From contig NZ_QRAO01000001.1 in NCBI RefSeq assembly GCF_003353425.1, forward strand, positions 558,001-622,000: a stretch of DNA of 64,000 nucleotides, read 5' to 3'. Every line of letters begins with the position of its first letter. Positions within the stretch are counted from its first letter, which is position 1. The notes under the pieces were generated by a model. The model saw only the letters and a list, made by a program, of their open reading frames with translations. It did not search any database and was not told the origin of the DNA. Source of the stretch: Marinirhabdus gelatinilytica. GTDB lineage: Bacteria > Bacteroidota > Bacteroidia > Flavobacteriales > Flavobacteriaceae. Both the position numbers and the translations under genes were made by a program. Below, piece by piece: positions 25,274 through 34,533 of the stretch.

Positions 25274-26023
25274 ATGAATAAATTTGAAGGAAAAACAATA
25301 TTCATCACGGGAGGAACCAGTGGGATAGGTAAGGCCACCGCCAAGGAATTCTTGGACCAAGGTGCAAAGGTGATCTTTACCAGCCGCAAACAAGAAAATG
25401 TAGAAAAAACCGAAAAAGAATTGGGCGAAAATGCCAAAGGCTTTGTGAGTGATGCAGGAAAGTGGCAGGATATAGAGAACCTCACCAGTAAGCTTACTAA
25501 CCACACAGACCAAGTTGATGTATTGTTTGTTAATGCAGGATTTGCTGGATTTAGCCCCGTAACGGAAACTACCCAGGAAGAATGGGATAACCAATTCAAT
25601 ACCTTGGCAAAGGGAGGCTTCTTTACGGCTCAGAAAACGTTGCCATTAATGAAGGAGGGAAGTAATATAATCTTTAATGCAAGTATTGTAACCGATATGG
25701 CAATGGACGGTGGAGCCGTATATAGTGCTGCAAAAAGTGCAGTAAAACACATCTCAAAAAGTTACGCCAATGAATTAAAAGGAAATAAAATTCGCGTAAA
25801 CTCTATAAGCCCAGGCCCAATTGGGACCAATTTTTACAATGAGGCAGGGTTGCCAGACGAACAAAAAGAGAACATGAAGGAGCAAATCAAGCAACAAGTA
25901 CCTATGAGGCGTTTTGGAGAGGCCAAGGAAATTGCCAAAACCGTAGCATTTTTGGCGAGTGACGATGCCAGTTATATCACGGGACACGATATCCAAGTGG
26001 ATGGTGGTATGGTTCAATTATAG
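25274..26023 (+). CDS. SDR-family oxidoreductase
   Basis: This 249-residue classical short-chain dehydrogenase has the cofactor motif TGGTSGIGKATAKEF at the N-terminus, NAGFAG, the catalytic Ser in NASIVTD, and the YSAAKSA motif with Tyr and Lys. NSISPGPIGT and the C-terminal YITGHDIQVDGGMVQL complete the fold. It probably oxidises or reduces a small alcohol or ketone with NAD(P)H; the substrate is unknown. It lies upstream of a TetR gene in the same direction, separated by a terminator-like hairpin. The palindromic TetR operator is not seen upstream of this gene, so it may be regulated differently. Confidence 0.93.
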   Translation: MNKFEGKTIFITGGTSGIGKATAKEFLDQGAKVIFTSRKQENVEKTEKELGENAKGFVSDAGKWQDIENLTSKLTNHTDQVDVLFVNAGFAGFSPVTETTQEEWDNQFNTLAKGGFFTAQKTLPLMKEGSNIIFNASIVTDMAMDGGAVYSAAKSAVKHISKSYANELKGNKIRVNSISPGPIGTNFYNEAGLPDEQKENMKEQIKQQVPMRRFGEAKEIAKTVAFLASDDASYITGHDIQVDGGMVQL

Positions 26024-26042
26024 AATATTGTAATTTTTCACT

Positions 26043-26077
26043 AAACCTCAAAGGTCTGGAAGATCCTTGAGGTTTTT
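26043..26077 (+). terminator. Terminator-like hairpin after the SDR gene
   Basis: AAACCTCAA pairs with TTGAGGTTT (26043-26076), with further imperfect pairing inside, followed by a short T run. Confidence 0.7.
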
Positions 26078-26090
26078 ATATTCAGGATAT

Positions 26091-26121
26091 TTTGATATTT
26101 AGATACCAATCGGTATCTTTG
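26091..26121 (+). promoter_or_regulatory. tetR promoter overlapped by its palindromic operator
   Basis: The -33 TTTG (26091-26094), 19 bp and -7 box TATCTTTG (26114-26121) fit the Bacteroidota consensus exactly. An 18-bp inverted repeat AGATACC-AATC-GGTATCT (26101-26118) covers the spacer and half of the -7 box, an ideal position for repression. The start point predicted from the box falls on the ATG at 26125, suggesting a leaderless mRNA. Confidence 0.75.
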
Positions 26122-26124
26122 CGT

Positions 26125-26715
26125 ATGCGAAATGCAGAAACCACAAAACAATTAATACTGAAGGAGAGTGCCAACCTGTTCAATACCCAAGGATACAAGG
26201 CAACTTCCATAAGCGATATCACCAAGGCAACCGGTTTGACCAAAGGGGCTATTTACCGTCATTTTGAAAGTAAAGGCCATCTGGAAAAACAGGCGTTACG
26301 CAGTCTGGGAAAATTGATGTTTACCGAACTTGGCGAAAAAATTAAACTAGCTCCTAATTTTCAATCTAAGATGGAAGCTACCTTTGCTTTCTTTGAAGAG
26401 TATATGCACACACCTCTCTACAAGGGAGGATGCCCCTTAATGAATGCTGCCGTTGAAGCAGACGATACCAACTCACCCCTGCGCCAGCAAACCTATAATA
26501 TGCTGGCACAGCTTAAGGCATCGTTACAAAAAATCACCGAAAATGGTATTAAAAACGGGCAGGTGAGACCAGAGACGGATTCAGTATTTTACGCTACCAT
26601 CTTTATTGCAACTCTTGAAGGAGGCATTATGATGAGCAAACTGGAACGCAATGATGACGCAATCACAAAAACCATTCAGCATTTAAAGAAATTGGTTGAG
26701 GAAATTTCAATCTAA
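26125..26715 (+). CDS. TetR/AcrR-family transcriptional regulator
   Basis: The 196-residue protein begins with a TetR helix-turn-helix: TTKQLILKESANLFNTQGYK followed by ATSISDITKATGLTKGAIYR-HFESKGHLEKQAL. The C-terminal domain (TetR_C-like) has YKGGCPLMNAAVEADD, typical of one TetR subgroup. I chose the ATG at 26125; a TTG at 26092 is in frame but lies within the promoter. A palindrome matching a TetR-type operator overlaps this promoter, and its reverse-complement twin lies before the next gene, so the protein probably represses itself and the hydrolase/thioesterase genes. The inducer is unknown. Confidence 0.93.
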   Translation: MRNAETTKQLILKESANLFNTQGYKATSISDITKATGLTKGAIYRHFESKGHLEKQALRSLGKLMFTELGEKIKLAPNFQSKMEATFAFFEEYMHTPLYKGGCPLMNAAVEADDTNSPLRQQTYNMLAQLKASLQKITENGIKNGQVRPETDSVFYATIFIATLEGGIMMSKLERNDDAITKTIQHLKKLVEEISI

Positions 26716-26733
26716 AAAAAATTTAACACTATA

Positions 26734-26749
26734 GATACCGATTGGTATC
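26734..26749. promoter_or_regulatory. Second copy of the TetR operator
   Basis: GATACCGATTGGTATC is the exact reverse complement of the 16-bp operator core at 26102-26117. It is centred about 19 bp before the start codon of the hydrolase gene at 26761. Confidence 0.7.
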
Positions 26750-26760
26750 AAACTATACTT

Positions 26761-27624
26761 ATGAAAAAATTAGCCACAAAAGCCCTGGGCAAGTTTATTA
26801 ACAGTACAGCAATACTATTCCCAAAATGGAACGCTAAGTTTACCTTTAATCTGCTTTCCAAGGTGCAGCGTGTAGGTATTTCAGAAAATGGTAAAGCATT
26901 CTTGGAAACGGCTACCCAGCAATATCTGGAAGTAGGTAACGAGTCAGCAGTGTTACACAAATGGGGCACTGGTCCAGAAAGCATTTTGTTACTGCATGGC
27001 TGGATGAGCAATAGCCAGCGTTGGAAACCGTATGTAGATTTATTGGATCTGGACCGTTTTACCGTATATGCATTGGATGCTCCGGGACATGGTTATGCAA
27101 AGGGGAACCGTCTCCATATTGAGATGTACCGCAAGGCCGTGGCTGCTGCCCTGCAAGAAATAGGGGCTGTAAACACGCTGGTGTGCCACAGTTTGGGAAG
27201 TTTGGCGGTGAGCTACTTGTTTTTGGAGAATCCCAGTGTGTCCATCCGTAAATATGTGATCATGGGAGCACCCTCAGGAATGGATGCTATTTTCGATTAT
27301 CTCATAAAAATGTTGGGTCTTTCTAAGAGAGCCATGGCAAATTTGGACACTAAGGTTGTTACGGTGCTGAAGGTGCCACACCAAGAGATAACACTGGCAA
27401 ATTTTTTCAGAAACGTAGATAATCCTGTACTGGTGGTCCATGACAGGACCGATGCTGTTACCCCATTCAAACCTATTGAAGAAGCGCTTTCAAACAATCA
27501 AGAAATAGAAACTTTTATTACTGAAGGATTACAGCACGACCTAAAAAGCGAAGCCGTGTACGAGCGTGTGATCTCATTTGTTCAAGACGCCAAAAGTTTC
27601 GTACTGCATAGTCATTCAGCTTAA
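26761..27624 (+). CDS. Alpha/beta hydrolase controlled by the TetR regulator
   Basis: This 287-residue hydrolase shows LLLHGWMSNSQRWKPYVDLL (oxyanion region), ALDAPGHGYAKGN, the nucleophile elbow VCHSLGSLAVSYLF, the acid in VVHDRTDAVTPFKPI and the His near EGLQHDLKSE. The triad looks complete. No signal peptide is convincing. The TetR operator copy sits just upstream, and the thioesterase gene lies 42 bp downstream in the same direction. The pair may degrade or detoxify an ester or thioester compound, which is an inference from context. Esterase, lipase and haloperoxidase-like activities remain possible. Confidence 0.9.
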   Translation: MKKLATKALGKFINSTAILFPKWNAKFTFNLLSKVQRVGISENGKAFLETATQQYLEVGNESAVLHKWGTGPESILLLHGWMSNSQRWKPYVDLLDLDRFTVYALDAPGHGYAKGNRLHIEMYRKAVAAALQEIGAVNTLVCHSLGSLAVSYLFLENPSVSIRKYVIMGAPSGMDAIFDYLIKMLGLSKRAMANLDTKVVTVLKVPHQEITLANFFRNVDNPVLVVHDRTDAVTPFKPIEEALSNNQEIETFITEGLQHDLKSEAVYERVISFVQDAKSFVLHSHSA

Positions 27625-27666
27625 ATTTCTAAAATAAAAATTAAACAACCCCACAAACTATAATGT

Positions 27667-28143
27667 ATGTATACAAAAGAATTTGAAGTCCGTTGGAACG
27701 ATATAGATGCCAACCGTCACTTGGCCAACAGTGCCTATATAAACTATATGAGCCATACCCGTCTCAGCTTTATGTTGGAAAATGGTTTTGGCCAGACTGA
27801 AATGGTACAACACAACATTGGCCCCGTGGTTTTTTACGAACATATGTTCTATTTCAAGGAAGTGTTCCCGGGCAAACCCATAAAGGTCTCATTGCAACTG
27901 AAGGGGATTAGCGAAGATGGGATGTACTTTTCGTTTCTCCACAATTTTTATGATGAAAGAGGACGAAATGTGGCCCGTTGCGAAATGATGGGTGGTTGGA
28001 TAGACCTCACCGAGCGAAAACTTAGAGCCTTGCCCGAAGTTTTGCTCAATAACCTGAACACATTGGAAAAGACGGAAGATTTTTATACCATCACAAAAGA
28101 AGACACCCGCCGTCATGGGCAGGTGCCCGAAAATCTAGAATAG
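27667..28143 (+). CDS. Acyl-CoA thioesterase (4HBT hotdog family)
   Basis: The 158-residue protein has the hotdog-fold thioesterase signature FEVRWNDIDANRHLANSAYI followed by NYMSHTRLSFM, with the catalytic Asp. It is the right length for a single 4HBT domain. Probable action is cleavage of acyl-CoA thioesters in the cytoplasm. It follows the TetR-linked hydrolase gene. An ATG four bases upstream (27663) is in another frame, so 27667 is the start. Its stop codon abuts the stop of the convergent SnoaL-like gene with no base between, and no terminator separates the two. Confidence 0.9.
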   Translation: MYTKEFEVRWNDIDANRHLANSAYINYMSHTRLSFMLENGFGQTEMVQHNIGPVVFYEHMFYFKEVFPGKPIKVSLQLKGISEDGMYFSFLHNFYDERGRNVARCEMMGGWIDLTERKLRALPEVLLNNLNTLEKTEDFYTITKEDTRRHGQVPENLE

Positions 28144-28509
28144 TTATTCACCAGGATTGTCGTAAAAGAACTCTTCCTGTACAATTTTCCCGTCTTGTAC
28201 TTGATACACCCCAACCTCGCTCATCGTACTGCGCTGGCCGCTGGGTTTATGGGTGGTGTCCATGGTGTGGCGTACGGCAAACCAGTTATCGGCCACGATG
28301 GGATCACTGGTCTCACTGCTGTGTACCTCAAAGTTTTCCTGCCACCATTGGCCTTTTTTCTGTACTTCTTCCATTCCTTTGGCTACGGGGAACTCTCCAC
28401 CTTGCTCTTTGCTCACGATATTTGGACTGTACAATTGTTCATAGCATTTGCGCTCTTCTCCAGCATTGCACCATTTCACAAGATTATTGGCTATTTCTTC
28501 GGTTTTCAT
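28144..28509 (-). CDS. SnoaL-like (NTF2-fold) protein
   Basis: This 121-residue protein has the SnoaL-like layout: KTEEIANNLVKWCNAGEERK-CYEQLYSPNIVSKE, an internal VADNWFAVRHTMDTTHK, and a beta-rich end EVGVYQVQDGKIVQEEFFYD. NTF2-like folds of this size often bind or isomerise small molecules, but many are uncharacterised. There is no signal peptide. It is transcribed towards the thioesterase gene, with directly abutting stop codons. The EamA transporter gene lies upstream on the same strand after a short gap. Confidence 0.85.
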   Translation of the reverse strand: MKTEEIANNLVKWCNAGEERKCYEQLYSPNIVSKEQGGEFPVAKGMEEVQKKGQWWQENFEVHSSETSDPIVADNWFAVRHTMDTTHKPSGQRSTMSEVGVYQVQDGKIVQEEFFYDNPGE

Positions 28510-28556
28510 GATTGTAAGGTTTTAAAAATTAGAACCTTAAAGGTACGCTTTTAAAT

Positions 28557-29471
28557 TCATTTTTTTGTTGCTGAAATGTTATGGGGAGGTTTCTTTTTTC
28601 GTGTCGTGAGAAATACACCCGCAAAAATTAAAATCGCTGCTACCACCCGAATGGGCGAAAGCGAATCTGCCCCCACCACAATAGCAAAGGCAACGGCAAT
28701 AAGGGGTTGTAAATACATAAAGACCCCTATTACTGAAGGACTCAATTGCTTCAGCGCAAAAATGTTGAAAAGATACGTAAGTACGGTAGTTCCCACTACT
28801 ACAAAGCCAAGCTTCCAAATAGCCGAAAATTCCAGGGTAGCCCAGCTTACTTCAGAAAATTGTGAAAATCCTATGGGCAGGTTTATAAAAAAGGCGATCA
28901 AAAACAGATATTTCATCAAGGTAATGGAGTTGTATTTTGCTACTAACGGCTTTACCAAGATGAGATAAAAAGCATAGGAGGCTGCATTTACAATAAACAG
29001 CAAATTACCCATCGGGATGTTTGGGGCATTAGGTTGTGTCTTGGCACCAAACAGAATAAGGGTGAGCGCTCCAGCCAAGCCCAGGGTTATCCCAACGGCC
29101 TTGAGCCAAGTAACTCGCTCTTTGAGAATGAAAGCAGAGAGAATGAGCAATAAAACTGGCGAAATTGTAATAACAACACTACTATTTATAGGGGTTGAAA
29201 GCTCCAGCCCCTTAAAGAACATATTCATGTTCAGTACCATTCCAAAACCGGCACAAGCTATAAAACGAAGCCAGTCTCGCTTGTCAATTTTTTCAGAAGG
29301 ATAAAAGAAGCTAAGGACAAGGAACACCAAAGCGGCACCGCTCACCCGTAGCAATATGAAGCCATAAGGGCCAATAACCCCTGGCATTAAACCCTTGGCA
29401 ATAGTGTGATTAATACCATAAATGGTACTGGCAGCCGTGGCAGCGAGCAATGCGAGTAGTCGTGGGTTCAA
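28557..29471 (-). CDS. EamA/DMT-family transporter
   Basis: The 304-residue protein has about ten membrane helices arranged as two five-helix EamA repeats. Landmarks are TIYGINHTIAKGLMPGVIGP, VITISPVLLLILSAFILKER in the first repeat and VIGVFMYLQPLIAVAFAIVV in the second. The C-terminus is basic (TRKKKPPHNISATKK). Such drug/metabolite transporters export or import small molecules such as amino acids or nucleotides. Nothing in the sequence or neighbours shows which. Confidence 0.9.
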   Translation of the reverse strand: MNPRLLALLAATAASTIYGINHTIAKGLMPGVIGPYGFILLRVSGAALVFLVLSFFYPSEKIDKRDWLRFIACAGFGMVLNMNMFFKGLELSTPINSSVVITISPVLLLILSAFILKERVTWLKAVGITLGLAGALTLILFGAKTQPNAPNIPMGNLLFIVNAASYAFYLILVKPLVAKYNSITLMKYLFLIAFFINLPIGFSQFSEVSWATLEFSAIWKLGFVVVGTTVLTYLFNIFALKQLSPSVIGVFMYLQPLIAVAFAIVVGADSLSPIRVVAAILIFAGVFLTTRKKKPPHNISATKK

Positions 29472-29535
29472 ATAAAACGGTTTTTAACCTGTCAGGGTTT
29501 GGTTGGATAACAGTCAGGCAAGCTGTGTGTTTGTT

Positions 29536-29892
29536 TTAGCTACCGTGAATCGATTTCTTGGCCGCCTCAACGGTTTTTTTGCTATTACCTATAAAAATTT
29601 CGTCGTTATTTACAATTACGGGTCTTTTTAAAAATGTGTAATGTTCCAAGATCAGGTTGAGATAATCCTCATCCAACAATTTTTTGTCCTTTAGTTTTCG
29701 CTCTTTGTACAGGCGGGCTCTTTTGTTGAAAAGGGCTTCATAACTATCGGTCATATTGTACAGCTCTTCCACTTCATCTTCGGTAATTCCTTGGGTTTTT
29801 ATGTCCTGGGTAATAAAGGACTGGGGAATATTTATCTCGTCCATAATGCGCTTACAAGTGTCGCAAGTACTTAAATAATATACTTTTTTCAT
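29536..29892 (-). CDS. ArsC/Spx-family thioredoxin-fold protein
   Basis: This 118-residue protein has the ArsC-family plan: KKVYYLSTCDTCKRIMDEIN, with a CDTC motif at residues 10-13, and LKRPVIVNNDEIFIGNSKK near the end, which carries the RP element. The Cys pair resembles thioredoxin-type redox sites more than the single-Cys arsenate reductase form. Proteins like this are called arsenate reductase family by name, but the substrate is unproven. It is cytoplasmic by lack of a signal. A near-consensus -7 box lies about 27 bp upstream. Confidence 0.88.
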   Translation of the reverse strand: MKKVYYLSTCDTCKRIMDEINIPQSFITQDIKTQGITEDEVEELYNMTDSYEALFNKRARLYKERKLKDKKLLDEDYLNLILEHYTFLKRPVIVNNDEIFIGNSKKTVEAAKKSIHGS

Positions 29893-30015
29893 GATGTGGG
29901 CTTTAGGGTTGTTCAGTACAAAATAAATTCATTTTAAATATCTATTCACCTTTTTAAAGTAATATTAACGTAGCTGAAATTTGTAAGCATGGAAATGTCT
30001 TCGACACCATGTAGA

Positions 30016-30780
30016 TCATTTAAGTGAAACCTTCAGCAAATCTTCTATTTTGGAGATAGGGATTTCTAGCACGATGGGTCCTGCTGCGTATGGTGCGATC
30101 TCGTACTGGTTGTACTGAAGGGTGACGAACTCCTTGGAAATACCAAAGGTTTCAGGAAGGTAAAAAGTGTCATCCTCAAACCAGAACCCTGTAGCATTGA
30201 TACTGTTTTGCTGCGGAATGTCGTGGTCTTTTCTGAAACGTGTTTCAGCAATCTCACTAAATGTTGAAACATCTTGAAAAACATCCTCATAGCCAAGCAA
30301 TGCGCCGGATTTCGGGTCAAAATTCTCAAAGACCACCATGCCATACCCATGGGCCCCTCCCGTATACAAGTAGTTTCGGCAACTCACGGAAAGTAATTCT
30401 TTATTGTTGAAGGATTCCAGCACGGTAATTTCAGCAAAATATTCGGCAGAGAGGCCCGGGAATTCGGCACTGTGGGTACGGTACAACGCTATAAAATCTT
30501 CCATGGCCTTTTCAATCGTAGGGGCTGTGCTTCCGCTCTCGTCCTCGCCAACATATAGCGACTGGATGACAAAATCTTCAATTTCGGTATTGATTTTTTC
30601 TGAAGCTTCTGTCTTGCCATTCACTTTGAGGTATTCAATGGTTATTTCTGGACAGCTAACTTCTTGGCAACCGGACAGTTCTTTTTGGGTTATCTCCTTA
30701 GCGGTGGTTTCTAAGGGTTTTCGGCAACCGCCCAACAGTAAAAGTAATAGCGTTAGGCCGAGGTATATTTTGTTATTCAT
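30016..30780 (-). CDS. DUF3298/DUF4163 lipoprotein
   Basis: The 254-residue protein has a lipoprotein signal (MNNKIYLGLTLLLLLLGGC, with Cys-19). The N-terminal half resembles DUF4163 (ITIEYLKVNGKTEASEKINT-EIEDFV), and the C-terminal half resembles DUF3298, seen in YLYTGGAHGYGMVVFENFDP and SGALLGYEDVF. This pair of domains also occurs in PdaC and RsiV-type proteins, which bind peptidoglycan or lysozyme. Here it is a periplasmic or outer-membrane lipoprotein of unknown function. The gene is divergent from the PLP enzyme gene, and the two promoters occupy the same 50 bp. Confidence 0.88.
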   Translation of the reverse strand: MNNKIYLGLTLLLLLLGGCRKPLETTAKEITQKELSGCQEVSCPEITIEYLKVNGKTEASEKINTEIEDFVIQSLYVGEDESGSTAPTIEKAMEDFIALYRTHSAEFPGLSAEYFAEITVLESFNNKELLSVSCRNYLYTGGAHGYGMVVFENFDPKSGALLGYEDVFQDVSTFSEIAETRFRKDHDIPQQNSINATGFWFEDDTFYLPETFGISKEFVTLQYNQYEIAPYAAGPIVLEIPISKIEDLLKVSLK

Positions 30781-30784
30781 TTCA

Positions 30785-30831
30785 CAAAATTACGACAGTT
30801 TTTCGAGTACGAAAGTAAACCTTTACTTTTG
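30785..30831. promoter_or_regulatory. Interlocked divergent promoters
   Basis: On the minus strand TAATTTTG (30792-30785) has a TTTC 18 bp upstream (30814-30811). On the plus strand TACTTTTG (30824-30831) has a TTTC 19 bp upstream (30801-30804). The two elements interlock, so RNA polymerase binding to one should exclude the other. The minus-strand start is predicted one base before the ATG. Confidence 0.6.
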
Positions 30832-30861
30832 ATACACTTATAAAGAAAAGACAATTTGTAT

Positions 30862-32004
30862 ATGAAATTCAATACAAAAACAATCCACGGAGGACAGCAC
30901 GAGGTAGATCCAGCGTATGGGTCGGTCATGCCGCCCATTTACCAAACATCAACCTATTCGCAATCTACGCCGGGAGGTCACAAAGGTTTTGAATATTCCC
31001 GAAGCGGAAACCCCACACGGTCTGCCCTCGAACGCTCATTGGCAAGTTTAGAAAACGGAAAATTTGGTTTGGCATTTGCTAGTGGTCTTGCTGCAATAGA
31101 TGCAGTTATAAAATTGTTGAAACCAGGAGATGAGGTAGTTTCCACAAGCGATCTTTATGGAGGGAGTTACCGCCTCTTTACCAAGATTTTTGAAGACCTT
31201 GGGATCAAGTTCCATTTCATTGGAATGGAAAATGCAGCAACGATCGAAAATTACATAAACGATAAAACCAAACTCATTTGGGTTGAGACACCAACCAACC
31301 CCATGATGAATATAATTGACATAAAGGCCACTGCCGCAATCGCCAAGAAACACAATGTGTTGTTGGCAGTAGACAGCACGTTTGCAACACCATATCTGCA
31401 GAAACCACTGGATTTAGGGGCAGATATCGTGATGCACAGTGCAACAAAATATTTAGGTGGCCATAGCGATGTGGTAATGGGTGCCTTGGTTGTTAAGGAA
31501 GAAAAATTGGCCGAAAAACTTTATTTTATCCAAAATGCAAGTGGAGCTGTTTGTGGCCCACAGGACAGCTTTTTGGTTCTTCGCGGAATTAAGACGCTGC
31601 ACATTCGTATGCAGCGCCATTGCGAAAATGGAAAAGCTATTGCGAACTTCTTAAAAAACCACCCAAAGATTGAAAAGGTGTATTGGCCAGGGTTTGAAGA
31701 CCATGCCAATCATGAAATAGCTAAATCACAGATGGAGGATTTTGGAGGAATGATCTCGTTTGTCACAAAGGGAAACGATTACGATCAAGCAATCAAGATT
31801 GTTGAAAACCTGAAAGTGTTCACCCTAGCGGAAAGTTTGGGAGGGGTAGAGTCATTGGCTGGGCATCCAGCATCTATGACCCACGCTAGTATTCCTAAGG
31901 AAGAACGTGAGAAAACAGGAGTTGTGGATAGCCTTATAAGACTCTCAGTAGGTATTGAAGATATAGACGACCTTATTGCAGACCTGGAACAGGCCATAGG
32001 CTAA
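30862..32004 (+). CDS. Cystathionine gamma-synthase / Cys-Met metabolism PLP enzyme
   Basis: This 380-residue enzyme belongs to the Cys/Met metabolism PLP family. It shows MPPIYQTSTYSQSTPGGHKG, YSRSGNPTRSALERSLASLE, AFASGLAAIDA, the DSTFATPYLQKPLDLGADIV segment and the PLP-lysine motif HSATKYLGGHSDVVMG. VESLAGHPASMTHASIP is the C-terminal active-site segment. The likely reaction is formation of cystathionine from an activated homoserine; cystathionine gamma-lyase or methionine gamma-lyase activity is possible and cannot be told apart by eye. I chose the ATG at 30862; an earlier TTG is in frame. The promoter and terminator frame it as a single-gene unit. Confidence 0.92.
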   Translation: MKFNTKTIHGGQHEVDPAYGSVMPPIYQTSTYSQSTPGGHKGFEYSRSGNPTRSALERSLASLENGKFGLAFASGLAAIDAVIKLLKPGDEVVSTSDLYGGSYRLFTKIFEDLGIKFHFIGMENAATIENYINDKTKLIWVETPTNPMMNIIDIKATAAIAKKHNVLLAVDSTFATPYLQKPLDLGADIVMHSATKYLGGHSDVVMGALVVKEEKLAEKLYFIQNASGAVCGPQDSFLVLRGIKTLHIRMQRHCENGKAIANFLKNHPKIEKVYWPGFEDHANHEIAKSQMEDFGGMISFVTKGNDYDQAIKIVENLKVFTLAESLGGVESLAGHPASMTHASIPKEEREKTGVVDSLIRLSVGIEDIDDLIADLEQAIG

Positions 32005-32023
32005 ATACAGTACCGTTAAACAT

Positions 32024-32056
32024 AAAAAAGTGCGAAACCTATGTTCGCACTTTTTT
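32024..32056. terminator. Bidirectional terminator
   Basis: AAAAAAGTGCGAA pairs perfectly with TTCGCACTTTTTT around a 7-nt loop. The A and T tracts on both sides let it serve the PLP enzyme gene and the convergent barrel gene. Confidence 0.88.
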
Positions 32057-32072
32057 ACATTATTTTCTCTGG

Positions 32073-32095
32073 CAGGTTGAGCGGAGCCGAAACCT
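32073..32095. repeat. Interspersed 23-bp element, copy 2
   Basis: CAGGTTGAGCGGAGCCGAAA plus CCT differs from the copy at 16372 by two bases. Its last bases overlap the stop codon of the downstream barrel gene. Confidence 0.55.
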
Positions 32096-32906
32096 AATCT
32101 AAGTAATAAATATACCCAATATTCAGCCAATAGGTCCACTCGTTTGCCTTGTTTTCTGGCACAGGCCTAGTTCCGTTGTTGTCTAGGGAAGGATTAAGGC
32201 CATCAAGATAGTCTGTAAAATAGTAAGTCCACCTTCCGTCTAACATTAAATCACTAAGGGGTGTAAGCTTATATCGTACCCCTATACTGGTAACAATTGC
32301 CCATGTAGAACCTGCTTCTTGCTGAAATGCGTTTCTATATTTTTCAGGCGTTGTGGCTAAGGGCCCTCCTACAATGTTGAGTTCACCAAGATCTGAGGTC
32401 ACCTCAGGATCGTATGAAACATAGTGTGCCCCCAAGCTAATGAATGGTGCTATTTTATAGGAACCAGCTGCAAAGTCACGGATACTCAACGGGAAATATT
32501 CAAGCTGCGAACCAATTTCAAAAACACTGGTCTTGCCTTTCATGGCACGCAATTGGTCTGCAAATTGCCCTTGTTGGTCCGGGTCTACCCAACGACCAAA
32601 ATGCTCTAGATTTGTTACGTGATAGTCAATCTCGTTACGTAGCTTAAAGTGGTCGTTAAAATACGTATCCCTAGTATAACAGTTACAGTCTGCACGATAC
32701 GAAAAATTAAGATAGTGAATGAGTCCTACACCAATCCCAATGTTCCCAGAGTTGGTTTCAAAGTCATTACGCTGCCCAAAGTCGGAATACAGGGCTACAG
32801 GGCCGGTAATTATCCCTACTTCGTGGGAAAAACCAAATTGGCTATAAACTCCTTGACATAAAGTGGTTAAGAAGAGAAATACCAATGCAAATTTCTTGGC
32901 ATTCAT
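32094..32906 (-). CDS. THC0290_0291-like outer-membrane barrel protein
   Basis: The 270-residue product has a signal peptide MNAKKFALVFLFLTTLCQGV, then YSQ, and a mature part typical of small outer-membrane beta-barrels, with alternating aromatic residues and an end WTYWLNIGYIYYLD. The segment EVGIITGPVALYSDFGQRND followed by FETNSGNIGIGVGLIHYLNF-SYRADCNC matches my recollection of the flavobacterial THC0290_0291 family, which sits next to glutamate dehydrogenase in related genomes. Function is unknown. The frame is open further upstream, but the ATG at 32906 gives the only proper signal peptide. It is divergent from gdhA. Confidence 0.82.
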   Translation of the reverse strand: MNAKKFALVFLFLTTLCQGVYSQFGFSHEVGIITGPVALYSDFGQRNDFETNSGNIGIGVGLIHYLNFSYRADCNCYTRDTYFNDHFKLRNEIDYHVTNLEHFGRWVDPDQQGQFADQLRAMKGKTSVFEIGSQLEYFPLSIRDFAAGSYKIAPFISLGAHYVSYDPEVTSDLGELNIVGGPLATTPEKYRNAFQQEAGSTWAIVTSIGVRYKLTPLSDLMLDGRWTYYFTDYLDGLNPSLDNNGTRPVPENKANEWTYWLNIGYIYYLD

Positions 32907-32933
32907 GTTTTTTAGGTTTAGATTGAGACGTAA

Positions 32934-32963
32934 CAAATATATAAAAACATATCTAACACGAAA
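32934..32963 (-). promoter_or_regulatory. Promoter of the barrel gene
   Basis: The minus strand has a perfect -7 box TATATTTG (32941-32934) with a TTTC 18 bp upstream. Predicted leader is about 24 nt. Confidence 0.6.
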
Positions 32964-33022
32964 ATATATAGTGCACATTTGCCTTAAAGCTGAAAAAGTG
33001 TAGCAAATTTTACGATATACCT

Positions 33023-33030
33023 TATATTTG
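33023..33030 (+). promoter_or_regulatory. gdhA -7 box
   Basis: TATATTTG is a perfect -7 box; the next base is C, giving the 9-mer TATATTTGC shared with three other promoters in the window. The -33 element is weak. Predicted leader is about 37 nt. Confidence 0.6.
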
Positions 33031-33040
33031 CACCTTATAA

Positions 33041-34414
<1,374 letters not shown>

Positions 34415-34434
34415 TCTTGTCTGAAATTTTTTTT

Positions 34435-34467
34435 AAAAGGCTATCCCTTAAAAGATGGCCTTTTTTT
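34435..34467 (+). terminator. Intrinsic terminator after gdhA
   Basis: AAAAGGC-TATC pairs with GAT-GGCCTTTT (imperfect) around a short loop and is followed by a run of T. Confidence 0.8.
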
Positions 34468-34533
34468 GTAACCCGTTTCTTGCAATAAATACTATTTTAG
34501 CGTGTTATTGTTTTGGAACACTTTTCATACTGT

